From: Rhodanobacter sp. OK091
GTDB taxonomy: Bacteria > Pseudomonadota > Gammaproteobacteria > Xanthomonadales > Rhodanobacteraceae
Direction of reading: 5' to 3'
Length of the DNA: 64,000 bases
Assembly (NCBI RefSeq): GCF_900142825.1
Contig: NZ_FRCH01000001.1
Location: forward strand, 186,001-250,000
In this document: positions 54,055 to 64,000 of the stretch, piece after piece
Layout: each line of letters begins with the position of its first letter
How positions within the stretch are numbered: the first letter of the stretch is position 1
Position numbers and translations under genes: made by a program
Notes under the pieces: generated by a model
Databases searched by the model: none
Seen by the model: only the letters and a program-made list of their open reading frames with translations
What the model was told of the DNA's origin: nothing

Positions 54055-54888
54055 ATGATCAAGCCCATCGTCCCGAAATCCATGAACCAGACTGCCGCGT
54101 CGAAACCTGCCGTCGAGAAGCCTGCGCTTGATAGGCGTGCTCTTGATAGACGTGTAGCGCTGGTCACCGGCGGCATCGGTGGTCTCGGCTCGGAAATCTG
54201 CCGCCAGTTGGCCCTGGCCGGACGCGAGGTGGTCGCCGTGGATCTGGCCGCACGCAGCGAGCGCGCCGCCGCGTTCCACGAAGAAGTCGCCAGCTTCGGC
54301 AGCAGCATCAGGTTCGAACCGGCCGACGTCAGCGATTTCGACAGCTGCCAGAAGCTGATTGCCCGCGTCGAGCAGCAGCATGGCGGCGTCGATATCCTGG
54401 TCAATGCCGCCGGCATCACCCGGGACGCCAGCCTGCGCAAGATGTCGCCGCAGCAGTGGCATGAGTTGATGCGGGTGAATCTCGATGGCGTGTTCAACAT
54501 GTGCCGCAACGTGGTCGATGGCATGACCGAGCGCGGCTTCGGCCGCATCGTCAACATCAGCTCGGTGAACGGCCAGACCGGCCAGTTCGGCCAGACCAAC
54601 TACTCCGCTGCCAAGGCCGGCGTGCACGGCTTCAGCATGGCGCTTGCGCGCGAGACCGCGCGCAAGGGCGTCACCGTCAATACCGTGTCGCCGGGTTACT
54701 GCGACACGCCGATGGTTGCCGCCGTGTCGGCCGAGATCCGCGCTCAGATCATTGCCGACATTCCGGTCGGACGGCTCGGTGCTCCCGCCGACATCGCGCG
54801 CGCCGTGAAATTTCTAGCGGCGGATGACGCCGGCTACATCACCGGCGCCAACTTGCCGGTCAATGGCGGCTATTTCATGAGCTTCTGA
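54055..54888 (+). CDS. Acetoacetyl-CoA reductase-like SDR (PhaB/FabG family)
   Basis: A 277-residue short-chain dehydrogenase: cofactor motif TGGIGGLGSEIC, NAAG, catalytic Ser in NISSVNG and Tyr/Lys in NYSAAKAG. The overall match and the neighbour phaR point to NADPH-dependent reduction of acetoacetyl-CoA to 3-hydroxybutyryl-CoA, though FabG-like function cannot be excluded. The N-terminus before the Rossmann fold is ~30 residues longer than usual and contains a tandem 15-bp duplication (54124-54153) coding ALDRR twice. The start is uncertain: ATG at 54055 or 54082. Confidence 0.82.
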   Translation: MIKPIVPKSMNQTAASKPAVEKPALDRRALDRRVALVTGGIGGLGSEICRQLALAGREVVAVDLAARSERAAAFHEEVASFGSSIRFEPADVSDFDSCQKLIARVEQQHGGVDILVNAAGITRDASLRKMSPQQWHELMRVNLDGVFNMCRNVVDGMTERGFGRIVNISSVNGQTGQFGQTNYSAAKAGVHGFSMALARETARKGVTVNTVSPGYCDTPMVAAVSAEIRAQIIADIPVGRLGAPADIARAVKFLAADDAGYITGANLPVNGGYFMSF

Positions 54889-55039
54889 GCCAGTCTCGCC
54901 GAAAGTTGTGCGGCGCCAGGCGGTCCTGCACAGCGCCGTGAACGAGCCGAAGTCATTGACCTCGGCTGGCGAGAGTCGTAATTTCTTGCGATCCGGTCGC
55001 AAATTCATCCTGGGGAGGATTTTTTGCGCACCGGACCGC

Positions 55040-55076
55040 AGACGCTCCCGGCCGGGAGAACCGGCTGGGAGCGTCT
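55040..55076 (+). promoter_or_regulatory. Stem-loop in the leader of the M4 protease gene
   Basis: AGACGCTCCC (55040-55049) pairs with GGGAGCGTCT (55067-55076), with an inner CCGG...CCGG pairing, followed by TTCC and then the ribosome site AGGGAGGG (55087-55094). It could be an attenuator or an mRNA-stabilising hairpin, or the terminator of the preceding gene. Confidence 0.5.
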
Positions 55077-55101
55077 TTCCAACCATAGGGAGGGAATACT
55101 G

Positions 55102-56646
<1,545 letters not shown>

Positions 56647-56676
56647 GACACGAGGAAATAGGTGGTAAAGAAGGGC

Positions 56677-56702
56677 AGGGCCGTCAGGGTCGGCCCTTTT
56701 CG
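56677..56702 (+). terminator. Rho-independent terminator of the M4 protease gene
   Basis: AGGGCCG (56677-56683) and CGGCCCT (56691-56697) form a 7-bp stem followed by TTTTCG, 30 bp after the stop codon. Confidence 0.8.
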
Positions 56703-56858
56703 TTGCCCTCGAGAAACCGCGGCACGCATGCCGAATTCATCGGCGCCGCACGCGAACGCCCGGCTGGCAACACCCCCGCAACACGAAATGGGCCATCCGG
56801 GATTGCAGTCCCGCTTCGCTTGCGGAACAGTGAGCGGATTCCCCTCTCGGATCGCAGC

Positions 56859-58262
56859 ATGGCGCAGCAAACCATCACTATCATCGGCGGCGGCCTGGTC
56901 GGCGCACTGCTGGCGCAGCAGCTGGCGCAGCGCGGTTTTGCCGTCGAGGTCTACGAGAAGCGGCCCGATCCGCGGCTGAGCGGTTTCCTGGGTGGCCGCT
57001 CGATCAATCTGGCGCTGGCCGAGCGCGGCCTGCAGGCGCTGCGCACGGCCGGATTGGCCGACGACGTGTTGCAGCGCGCGGTGATGATGCGCGGGCGTAT
57101 GGTGCACGGCCGCGATGGCAACAGCGGTCTGCAGCGTTACGGCGTCGACGACAGCGAAGTGATCTGGTCGGTCTCGCGCGGCGCATTGAACATGCTGCTG
57201 CTGGATGCCGCCGAAGCGGCCGGCGTGCAGTTCCATTTCGAGCAGTCACTGGTGAGCGCCGACTTCGACGCGCAGCGCATCCGGCTGGCCGATGCCGCCG
57301 GCGTGGAACGCGAATTGCCGGTAGGCATGCTGATCGGAGCCGATGGCGCGGGCTCCGCGGTACGCGCGACGATGAATGCGCACAGTCCGCTGGGTGAGCG
57401 CATCGAGTCGCTCGGCCATGCCTACAAGGAGCTGGAGATTCCGCCAGCCGGCGAACTGCCGGTCGGCGTGCTGCAGCTCAGCGGCGGTCACGACCAGTAC
57501 GCGCTGGAACCGCACGCCCTGCACATCTGGCCACGCGGCGGCTACATGTGCATCGCGCTGCCGAATACCGAAGGCAGCTTCACGGTCACGCTGTTTTTGC
57601 CGGCCCAAGGTGCGGCGCCGAGTTTCGCCACCTTGCCCGATGCGATGGCGGCGGCCGCCTTCTTCAGCGAACAGTTTCCGGACCTGCTGCCGCTGATCCC
57701 GCGCTTCAGCGAAGACTTCGACAGTCACCCGGTCGGCACTCTGTCCACCTTGTATCTGCAACGCTGGCATCTGGACGGTCGCGCGCTGCTGATCGGCGAT
57801 GCCGCCCACGCGATCGTGCCGTTCCACGGCCAGGGCATGAACTGTGGCTTCGAGGACACCGTGGTGCTGGCGAACCTGCTGGCCGCCGCACCGAACGACA
57901 GCGCCGAGGTGTTCGCCGAATTCCAGCGCGTGCGCCAGCCCAATGCCGACGCGATCGCCACGATGGCGCTGGAAAACTACGTCGAGATGCGCGACTCGGT
58001 CGCCGACCCGCACTATCTGGCCAAGCGCGAACTGGGTGCGCTGCTGGCCGAGCGCGCACCGCAGCATTACATGGCGCGCTATCGGCTGGTCACGTTCTCG
58101 CACGTGCCCTATGCCTACGCCCTCGAACGCGGTCGCGCACAGGACCGCTTGCTCGAACAGCTGTTGCGTGACACGCCGAACGTAGCGGATATTGACATTG
58201 AAGCCGCCGCGCGGCTGTTCCGATCGAACCTGGAGCCACTGCCGAGATTGCGCCATGGATGA
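56859..58262 (+). CDS. kmo: Kynurenine 3-monooxygenase
   Basis: A 467-residue FAD monooxygenase that hydroxylates L-kynurenine to 3-hydroxykynurenine. FAD motifs: IIGGGLVGALLAQQLAQRG at the N-terminus, the KMO-typical GRSINLALAERGL, GADGAGSAVR and GDAAHAIVPFHGQGMNCGFEDTVVL. In bacteria it belongs to the tryptophan-to-quinolinate route for NAD; the other genes (kynA, kynU, 3-hydroxyanthranilate dioxygenase) are not here. The start is the ATG at 56859. Its end overlaps the next gene by 8 bp. Confidence 0.95.
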   Translation: MAQQTITIIGGGLVGALLAQQLAQRGFAVEVYEKRPDPRLSGFLGGRSINLALAERGLQALRTAGLADDVLQRAVMMRGRMVHGRDGNSGLQRYGVDDSEVIWSVSRGALNMLLLDAAEAAGVQFHFEQSLVSADFDAQRIRLADAAGVERELPVGMLIGADGAGSAVRATMNAHSPLGERIESLGHAYKELEIPPAGELPVGVLQLSGGHDQYALEPHALHIWPRGGYMCIALPNTEGSFTVTLFLPAQGAAPSFATLPDAMAAAAFFSEQFPDLLPLIPRFSEDFDSHPVGTLSTLYLQRWHLDGRALLIGDAAHAIVPFHGQGMNCGFEDTVVLANLLAAAPNDSAEVFAEFQRVRQPNADAIATMALENYVEMRDSVADPHYLAKRELGALLAERAPQHYMARYRLVTFSHVPYAYALERGRAQDRLLEQLLRDTPNVADIDIEAAARLFRSNLEPLPRLRHG

Positions 58263-58662
58263 AGCCCTGCTCGAGGCGTTTCACGCCACCGCCTACCATG
58301 TCTGCCTGGACACCTTGACCTGGGCCACCATACGCGTGGATTTGCCCTTGCCGGCCCAACTCGCCGAAGTGGTCGGCTCGCAGCCGTGGGCTTTCGTCAC
58401 GGCATGGAATCCGCAGGCGCGCCGACGCCCGCCGGCAGAAAACCTGGCCGCGCAGCGCGAACTGCTGGCCGCACTGCTGAACCAGCCCGGTGCCACTGTC
58501 CATCCGGCCATCGGAGTGGGCAGTTCCGGCTGGAGCGAGCCCAGCCTGTTCGTCGTCGGGGTCGGCGTCCCTTCGCTGGACAAGCTGACCAAGGCCCATG
58601 GGCAGTTGGCCTACGTACACGGTGAAGCAGACGGCGCTGCCCTTCTGCGCGTGCTGGACTGA
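58255..58662 (+). CDS. DUF3293 family protein
   Basis: A 135-residue protein. The core [28 protein letters not shown], then [13 protein letters not shown] and [13 protein letters not shown], matches DUF3293, a small cytosolic family of unknown function. The ATG at 58255 lies within the end of kmo (8-bp overlap), so it is translated with it. No catalytic motif is evident. Confidence 0.8.
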   Translation: MDEALLEAFHATAYHVCLDTLTWATIRVDLPLPAQLAEVVGSQPWAFVTAWNPQARRRPPAENLAAQRELLAALLNQPGATVHPAIGVGSSGWSEPSLFVVGVGVPSLDKLTKAHGQLAYVHGEADGAALLRVLD

Positions 58663-58723
58663 TCCGGTCAGCGGCAGCACGCCGCATGGACAAGCGCCAT
58701 CGGCATTGCGGACAATCGTGACA

Positions 58724-59359
58724 ATGACCGCCGCAAATCCCGCTGTGCCCCTGCTTGAAGCGAGGGCCCTGAGTTTCCTTCGCCAGGACGAACCGGTGTT
58801 CGCACCGCTGGATTTTCAGCTGCATGCGGGCGAGCTGGCGCTGGTCGAGGGCGATAACGGCAGCGGCAAGACCACCTTGCTGCGCATGCTCGCCGGCCTG
58901 CTGCACGTCGGCGAAGGCGAACTGCGCTGGCGCGGCGAACCACTACAACACGATCGCTGCGCGGGCGAGATCCTGTTTCTCGGCCACCAGCTCGGCCTCA
59001 AGGCCGACCTCAGCCCGCGCGAAAACCTGCAGATCGCCGCGGGCCTGCATGGCTGCCGCGACGGTGCCAGTGTGGCGGCGATACTGGCTGACATCGGCTT
59101 GCGCGGCTACGAGGACGAGCCGGTGCGCCGATTGTCCGCCGGCCAGAAGAAGCGCGCCGCACTGGCCCGTTTGCTGTTGCTGCCGGCCGCGCTGTGGCTG
59201 CTCGACGAACCGTACGCGAACCTCGACCGCACCGGCATTACGCTGGTCAACCACATATTGGAGGCGCACACCGCAGTCGGCGGTGCCGCCCTGGTCACCA
59301 GCCACGGTGCCGTGAGTTTCCATGGCGGCGAACCGCGGCATATCCGGATGCATGCATGA
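58724..59359 (+). CDS. ccmA: Heme exporter ATP-binding protein CcmA
   Basis: A 211-residue ABC ATPase of cytochrome c maturation: Walker [19 protein letters not shown], signature [18 protein letters not shown] and Walker [13 protein letters not shown], all in CcmA style (KKR after the signature). It powers release of holo-CcmE from CcmC. First gene of ccmABCDEFG; its stop overlaps ccmB (ATGA). Confidence 0.95.
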   Translation: MTAANPAVPLLEARALSFLRQDEPVFAPLDFQLHAGELALVEGDNGSGKTTLLRMLAGLLHVGEGELRWRGEPLQHDRCAGEILFLGHQLGLKADLSPRENLQIAAGLHGCRDGASVAAILADIGLRGYEDEPVRRLSAGQKKRAALARLLLLPAALWLLDEPYANLDRTGITLVNHILEAHTAVGGAALVTSHGAVSFHGGEPRHIRMHA

Positions 59360-60042
59360 ACCGTCCGGGTCTCCTCACCGCTTGCGCCGCGATGCTGCGG
59401 CGCGATCTGACGCTGGCCTGGCGCCGGCGCGGCGACATCGCGATGCCGGTGCTGTATGCGCTGATCGTGACGATGCTGTTCCCGTTCGCACTGGGGCCGG
59501 AAGACACGTTGCTGCAGCGGATCGCCGGTGGCGTGGTGCTGGTCACCGTGCTGCTGGCGATGCTGCTGGCCCTGGACGCGATGTTCTCCAGCGATATCGA
59601 GGACGGTTCGCTGGAACAGCTGGTCGTGGCACCGCAACCGCTGGCGCTGATGCTGGGGATGAAGATCCTCGCCCACTGGCTGACTACCGCGCTGCCGCTG
59701 ATCGTGATCGCGCCGCTGATGGCCGCGATGCTGCACCTGCCTGGCGCGGTGATTCCGGTGCTGCTGCTGGCCCTGCTGCTGGCCACGCCGCTGCTCAGCC
59801 TGCTTGGCGCAGTGCTGGTGGCGCTCACGGCCGGCACCCGGCGCTCTGGTATGCTGCTCGCATTGATGTTGCTGCCTTTGTGCGTGCCTGCGGTGATCTT
59901 TGCCGCGGGGGCCGTGGCAGCTGCCCAACAGGGGTTGCCGTGGCTCGCGCCGATCACCTGGCTCGCCGCCGCACTGGTGCTCGCTGCGGTGCTGGCGCCA
60001 TTGGCCTGCGCCGCTGCCCTTCGTATTGCCCTGGACGCATGA
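59356..60042 (+). CDS. ccmB: Heme exporter membrane protein CcmB
   Basis: A 228-residue, six-helix membrane protein with the CcmB features [25 protein letters not shown] and [23 protein letters not shown]. Forms the transporter with CcmA and CcmC. The start overlaps ccmA by 4 bp. Confidence 0.95.
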   Translation: MNRPGLLTACAAMLRRDLTLAWRRRGDIAMPVLYALIVTMLFPFALGPEDTLLQRIAGGVVLVTVLLAMLLALDAMFSSDIEDGSLEQLVVAPQPLALMLGMKILAHWLTTALPLIVIAPLMAAMLHLPGAVIPVLLLALLLATPLLSLLGAVLVALTAGTRRSGMLLALMLLPLCVPAVIFAAGAVAAAQQGLPWLAPITWLAAALVLAAVLAPLACAAALRIALDA

Positions 60043-60054
60043 GAGCCTCTTTTA

Positions 60055-60813
60055 ATGGCTAACTGGATTCCGCTCTGGTTGCACAAGCTCGGCTCGCCGC
60101 CGACGTTCTACCGCTTCGCCGGCACGCTGCAGCCATGGGCGACGGCGCTGGCGCTGGTACTGGGCGCGATCGCCTTGTATGGCGGCCTGGTGCTGGCGCC
60201 GGCCGACTACCAGCAGGGCGACGCCTACCGAATCATCTTCATCCATGTACCCAGCGCCGAGATGAGCATGTTCATCTATGCGGTGATGGGCGTGGCCGCA
60301 TTCATCGCGCTGGTATGGCGGATCAAGCTGGCCGAAGTCGTGGCGATGGAATCGGCGCCGATCGGCGCGGCATTCACCTTCATCACCCTGGTCACCGGCT
60401 CGCTGTGGGGCAAGCCGATGTGGGGCACCTGGTGGACGTGGGATGCCCGGCTCACCTCCGAGCTGGTGCTGCTGTTCCTCTATCTCGGCGTGATCGGTCT
60501 GTATCACGCGTTCGAGGATCGCCGCCAGGGCGCGCGCGCCGCGGCTTTCCTGGCGATCATCGGCATCATCAACGTGCCCATCGTGCATTTCTCGGTGAAC
60601 TGGTGGAACACCTTGCATCAGGGCAGCACGATCAACGTGTTCGGCCAGTCCAAGATGTCCTCGGACATGCTGTGGCCGCTGCTGACGATGATGCTGGCGA
60701 CCAAGTTCTATTACGCCGCCAGCCTGTTCCGCCGCGTGCGTACCGATCTGCTGGCGCTGGAAGGCGGCAAGGACTGGGTGCGCCGGATCGCCGAAGACGA
60801 GGCCGGCCGATGA
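60055..60813 (+). CDS. ccmC: Heme exporter membrane protein CcmC
   Basis: A 252-residue heme-handling protein with six helices. The tryptophan-rich WWD domain is WGTWWTWDARLTSEL; the flanking heme-ligand His residues are in IFIHVPSAEMS and PIVHFSVNWWNTLHQ. It loads heme onto CcmE. It begins 12 bp after ccmB. Confidence 0.97.
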   Translation: MANWIPLWLHKLGSPPTFYRFAGTLQPWATALALVLGAIALYGGLVLAPADYQQGDAYRIIFIHVPSAEMSMFIYAVMGVAAFIALVWRIKLAEVVAMESAPIGAAFTFITLVTGSLWGKPMWGTWWTWDARLTSELVLLFLYLGVIGLYHAFEDRRQGARAAAFLAIIGIINVPIVHFSVNWWNTLHQGSTINVFGQSKMSSDMLWPLLTMMLATKFYYAASLFRRVRTDLLALEGGKDWVRRIAEDEAGR

Positions 60814-61058
60814 GCATGCTGCAGAGCGCTCTTGCCGCAAGCGGCGACATCGCAGGTTTCTTCAGGATGGGTGGTTACGCCGCCTATGTGTGGCCGGCCT
60901 ATACAGTGTTCTTCGTCGCGTTGATCGTCGATACCGTCGCGCCCCGCGTGCGCCGTCGCCGTGTGCTGCGGGAACTCCGCGCCAGGCTGGCGCGTCAACA
61001 GGCACGACAGGATCGTACTGGCAGCAACACCATACCCTCTTCTCCACCTTCCCCTTGA
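60810..61058 (+). CDS. ccmD: Heme exporter protein CcmD
   Basis: An 82-residue single-helix protein (GGYAAYVWPAYTVFFVALIV) followed by a basic segment (RVRRRRVLRELRARLARQQ), the usual CcmD pattern. It links CcmABC to CcmE. The ATG overlaps the ccmC stop (ATGA). Confidence 0.9.
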   Translation: MSMLQSALAASGDIAGFFRMGGYAAYVWPAYTVFFVALIVDTVAPRVRRRRVLRELRARLARQQARQDRTGSNTIPSSPPSP

Positions 61059-61076
61059 CGGGGGCGGCTTCCGATC

Positions 61077-61568
61077 ATGCCCATGAATCCCACCCGCAAG
61101 CGCAGGCTCATCATCGTCCTGCTGATCCTCGCCGCCGCGGCGATCGCCGCCGTGCTGGCGGTGGTCGCCCTGCAGAACAACATGAACTACCTGCTCACGC
61201 CAAGCCAGGTGCAGTCCGGCGAGGCTGGCGGCTACAAGACGTTCCGCCTTGGCGGCATGGTCAAGGCAGGCTCGATCCAGCGCAGCAACGACTCGCTCAA
61301 AGTCACCTTCACCGTGGTCGACGCCGGCGGTGCGATGCCGGTCGAGTACACCGGCATCCTGCCCGACCTGTTCCGCGACAACCAGTCGGTGATCGCCACC
61401 GGACACATGGACAACGCGCATTTCATCGCCACCGAAGTGCTGGCCAAGCATGACGAAACTTACATGCCGAAAGAGCTGAAGGATGCGATGGCCAAGGCGC
61501 ACGCGAACAAGAAGATCGGACAGGAACCGGCCATGCAGGACGGCATGCCAGGAACCCCACGGCCATGA
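61077..61568 (+). CDS. ccmE: Periplasmic heme chaperone CcmE
   Basis: A 163-residue protein with an N-terminal membrane anchor ([24 protein letters not shown]) and an OB-fold domain. The covalent heme-binding His is in [11 protein letters not shown] (His125 counted from the ATG at 61077; an ATG at 61083 is also possible). It passes heme from CcmC to CcmF. Confidence 0.95.
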   Translation: MPMNPTRKRRLIIVLLILAAAAIAAVLAVVALQNNMNYLLTPSQVQSGEAGGYKTFRLGGMVKAGSIQRSNDSLKVTFTVVDAGGAMPVEYTGILPDLFRDNQSVIATGHMDNAHFIATEVLAKHDETYMPKELKDAMAKAHANKKIGQEPAMQDGMPGTPRP

Positions 61569-63541
61569 CCCCAGAACTCGGCCAGCTCGCGCTGATCCTC
61601 GCCCTGCTGCTGGCGCTGGCGCAGAGTATCCTGCCGCTGCTCGGCGCCTGGCGCGGCAACCGTGCGCTGATGGCGGTGGCGCGTCCGGCCGCGGCGGGTC
61701 AGGCAGTGTTCGTGGCGTTCGCGTTCGGCATCCTGGTCTGGGCGTTCGTGCGCTTCGACTTTTCGGTGCAATACGTGGCCGACAACTCGAACCTGGCGCT
61801 GCCGTGGTATTACCGCATCGCCGCGGTGTGGGGCGCGCACGAAGGTTCGCTGCTGCTGTGGATCCTGATCCTCAATGTCTGGACGGTGGCGCTGGCTGCG
61901 TTCAGTCAGAAACTGCCGGAGGTGTTCGCCTCGCGCGTGATCGCCGTCATGGGACTGATCGCGGTGGGTTTCCTGGCCTTCATCATTTTCACCTCCGATC
62001 CGTTCGGGCGGCTGCTGCCGATGCCCGGCGATGGCGCCGACCTGAATCCCGTGCTGCAGGATCCAGGCATGACGTTCCACCCGCCGATGCTGTACATGGG
62101 CTACGTGGGCTTTTCGGTGGCGTTCGCGTTCTCGATCGCCGCCTTGCTCGGCGGCGAGCTGGAGCAGGCCTGGGTGCGCTGGGCGCGGCCGTGGACGAAT
62201 ATCGCCTGGGGCTTCCTCACCTGCGGCATCGTCGCCGGCAGTTGGTGGGCGTACGCGGAGCTGGGATGGGGCGGCTGGTGGTTCTGGGATCCGGTGGAAA
62301 ACGCCAGCTTCATGCCGTGGCTGGTCGGGCTGGCGCTGATCCATGCGCAGGCGGTGACCGAGAAGCGCGGCTCGCTGCGCGCCTGGACGATACTGCTGTC
62401 GATTTTCGCGTTCTCGCTGAGCCTGCTCGGCACCTTCCTGGTGCGCTCGGGCGTGCTCACCTCGGTGCATGCATTCGCCTCCGATCCGCGCCGCGGCATC
62501 TTCATCCTGGCGTTCCTCACCATCGTGGTCGGCGGCTCGCTGCTGCTGTACGCGCTGCGCGCGCCGAAGGTGGTCGGCGGCAAATCGTTCAAGGTGGTGT
62601 CGCGCGAAACCGTGTTGCTGATCGGCAACCTGATGTTCGCGGTGGCTGCGGCGATGGTACTGCTGGGTACGCTGTTTCCGCTGATCGGCGACGCGCTGAA
62701 TCTGGGCCGTGTCTCGGTCGGACCACCGTATTTCGGTTTCCTGTTTCCGCTCCTGATGCTGCCTGTGGTGCTGTTGCTGCCGTTCGGACCGTTCCTGCGC
62801 TGGGGCAAGGGCGACTGGCCGGCGCTGAAGCAGGTGCTGCTGCGCGCCGGCATCGCCGCGGCGGCGTGCGCGATCGCGGCAGCGTTCTTCGTGAATGGCC
62901 AGCTCAAGGCGATCGCGGGCGTGGCGTCGCTGGTCTGGCTCGGCATCGGCGTACTGCTGTACGTGATCAAGCGCTGGCGTGAGATGCCGCGCGGCCGGCG
63001 TTACCCGGCCGAGATGGCCGGCATGTTGCTGGCGCATCTGGGCGTGGGCGTGTTCGTGGCCGGCGTGCTGCTGTCCGAATCGCTCAGCGTGACCAGCGAC
63101 GTGCGGATGGCGCCGGGCCAGACCCAGCACATCGGCGGCTACGACTTCCGCTTCGACGGTGCACATCGCGCGACCGGACCCAACTGGCGCGCCGACCAGG
63201 GCGTGGTCACGGTGACCCGCGACAGCAAGGCCGTCGCCGTGATGCATCCGCAGAAACGCACTTATCTGCGTGGCCAGGTGCAGACCGAGTCGGCGGTGAA
63301 CGCCGGCATCTTCCGCGATCTCTACGTGGCGCTGGGCGAGCCGATGGATGCGAACGACATCGAAGGCGCCTGGTCGCTGCGGCTCTACTACAAGCCGTTC
63401 ATCCGCTGGATCTGGGGCGGCGGCCTGTTGATGATGCTGGGCGGATTCGTCTGTGCCGGCGACAAACGCTTCCGCATCAAGCGCGGCGCGAAAATCGAAG
63501 AAGCCACTGCCAGTTTGCAGGTACAGGAAACGCACGCATGA
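61565..63541 (+). CDS. ccmF: Cytochrome c heme lyase subunit CcmF
   Basis: A 658-residue protein with about 14-15 helices and the WWD domain [18 protein letters not shown]. Other signatures: [26 protein letters not shown] and the soluble C-terminal region before the last helix ([13 protein letters not shown]). It ligates heme to apocytochrome c. The start overlaps the ccmE stop by 4 bp. Confidence 0.97.
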   Translation: MTPELGQLALILALLLALAQSILPLLGAWRGNRALMAVARPAAAGQAVFVAFAFGILVWAFVRFDFSVQYVADNSNLALPWYYRIAAVWGAHEGSLLLWILILNVWTVALAAFSQKLPEVFASRVIAVMGLIAVGFLAFIIFTSDPFGRLLPMPGDGADLNPVLQDPGMTFHPPMLYMGYVGFSVAFAFSIAALLGGELEQAWVRWARPWTNIAWGFLTCGIVAGSWWAYAELGWGGWWFWDPVENASFMPWLVGLALIHAQAVTEKRGSLRAWTILLSIFAFSLSLLGTFLVRSGVLTSVHAFASDPRRGIFILAFLTIVVGGSLLLYALRAPKVVGGKSFKVVSRETVLLIGNLMFAVAAAMVLLGTLFPLIGDALNLGRVSVGPPYFGFLFPLLMLPVVLLLPFGPFLRWGKGDWPALKQVLLRAGIAAAACAIAAAFFVNGQLKAIAGVASLVWLGIGVLLYVIKRWREMPRGRRYPAEMAGMLLAHLGVGVFVAGVLLSESLSVTSDVRMAPGQTQHIGGYDFRFDGAHRATGPNWRADQGVVTVTRDSKAVAVMHPQKRTYLRGQVQTESAVNAGIFRDLYVALGEPMDANDIEGAWSLRLYYKPFIRWIWGGGLLMMLGGFVCAGDKRFRIKRGAKIEEATASLQVQETHA

Positions 63542-64000
63542 ACCGGTTGTTGCCGTTCTTCGGGTTCATGCTGCTGGTGGTGCTGTTCGGCTTCGGCATC
63601 TGGTGGAACACCCAGCACGACCAGAATGCTATTCCGTCGCCGCTGCTGAACAAGCCGGCGCCGGCGTTCAATCTGCCCAAGCTGTATGAACCCGCGCAGA
63701 CAGTGAGCAAAGCGGACCTGCTGGGCCAGCCCTATCTGCTCAACGTGTTCGCCAGCTGGTGCATCGAGTGCGGCGCGGAGCATCCGGTGCTGGAAGCCGA
63801 AGGCCCAGGCCTGGGCGTGCAGCTGGTCGGCTACAACTACAAGGACGCGCCGGCCGACGCCAAACGCTGGCTGGCCGAACACGGCAATCCGTACAACTTG
63901 CTGATCGCCGACGAGCCAGGCAACACCGCGATCGACTTCGGCGTGTATGGGGCGCCGGAAAGCTTCCTGATCGATGCGAAAGGCGTGATCCGCTACAAGC
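63538..64000 (+). CDS. ccmG: Thiol:disulfide interchange protein CcmG/DsbE (3' end cut by window)
   Basis: At least 154 residues are visible. A membrane anchor (FFGFMLLVVLFGFGIWW) is followed by a thioredoxin-like domain with active site NVFASWCIECGAEHPVL and the cis-Pro loop GVYGAPESFLID, which is CcmG-specific. It keeps the CXXCH motif of apocytochrome c reduced. The active-site dipeptide Ile-Glu is unusual. It is coupled to ccmF by an ATGA overlap; ccmH would be expected beyond the edge. Confidence 0.93.
   Translation, partial: MNRLLPFFGFMLLVVLFGFGIWWNTQHDQNAIPSPLLNKPAPAFNLPKLYEPAQTVSKADLLGQPYLLNVFASWCIECGAEHPVLEAEGPGLGVQLVGYNYKDAPADAKRWLAEHGNPYNLLIADEPGNTAIDFGVYGAPESFLIDAKGVIRYK

Noticed and set aside
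61460-63535. 691-codon open frame on the minus strand
   Set aside because: Antisense of ccmF; no domain or ribosome site.

Overview
The window reads as chromosomal DNA from a high-GC gammaproteobacterium, most likely in the Rhodanobacteraceae/Xanthomonadaceae (Rhodanobacter, Dyella or a relative). This is inferred from the gene orders (comEC-exbB-exbD-msbA-lpxK, sdhCDAB-sdhE-ygfX, ccmABCDEFG), from the dense GC-rich coding, and from REP-like and 'CGTCATTCC'-type intergenic palindromes. No rRNA, tRNA, transposase, integrase or phage gene was recognised.

Layout. 1-2.5 kb: a PAS histidine kinase (cut by the left edge) divergent from a lone receiver protein, then a small exported protein. 2.7-4.7 kb: alkylation repair, with an Ada/AraC/AlkA fusion translationally coupled to Ogt. 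5.0-7.0 kb: a TetR regulator, whose likely operator covers its own start codon, overlapping a paralogue of apolipoprotein N-acyltransferase. 7.0-12.2 kb: a Q-rich exported protein, a lipoprotein NPP-type phosphodiesterase, an MFS exporter, and an exported alpha/beta hydrolase divergent from a LysR regulator. 12.2-16.3 kb: a 1004-residue exported glycosidase-like protein and a DMT exporter. 16.4-17.25 kb: a gene-free 706-bp nested palindrome bounded by REP sequences, plus a second REP pair. 17.3-19.9 kb: an aldo/keto reductase and HbpS-like protein divergent from a LysR regulator. 20-21.9 kb: a GAF-PAS-PAS-GGDEF cyclase. 21.9-24.9 kb: a CpxRA-like two-component system divergent from a Spy/CpxP-like protein.

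25-31.3 kb carries hutF and hutI, separated by a GNAT-nitrilase fusion and a ClC antiporter. 31.3-39.7 kb is a same-strand envelope block: lolC-lolD, comEC, exbB-exbD, msbA, lpxK. 39.8-45.3 kb is a succinate dehydrogenase island. It holds the four structural genes sdhCDAB, two dedicated assembly factors (sdhE and a 55-codon SDHAF4/DUF1674 gene upstream of sdhC), ygfX, and the divergent Fe-S maturation gene ygfZ. 45.8-48.5 kb: a cell-wall hydrolase, two glycine-zipper lipoproteins and a TatD nuclease. 48.5-53.4 kb: a marR-OMF-emrA-emrB tripartite efflux operon. 53.5-54.9 kb: PhaR and a PhaB-like reductase. 55.1-56.6 kb: a secreted M4 protease. 56.9-58.7 kb: kynurenine 3-monooxygenase and a DUF3293 protein. 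58.7 kb to the right edge: the cytochrome c maturation operon ccmABCDEF and the start of ccmG.

The recurring theme is envelope and respiratory biogenesis: lipoprotein sorting, LPS export, cytochrome c and SDH assembly, and envelope stress. The least explained features are the 706-bp palindrome, the TetR/Lnt-paralogue operon and the orphan large glycosidase-like protein.
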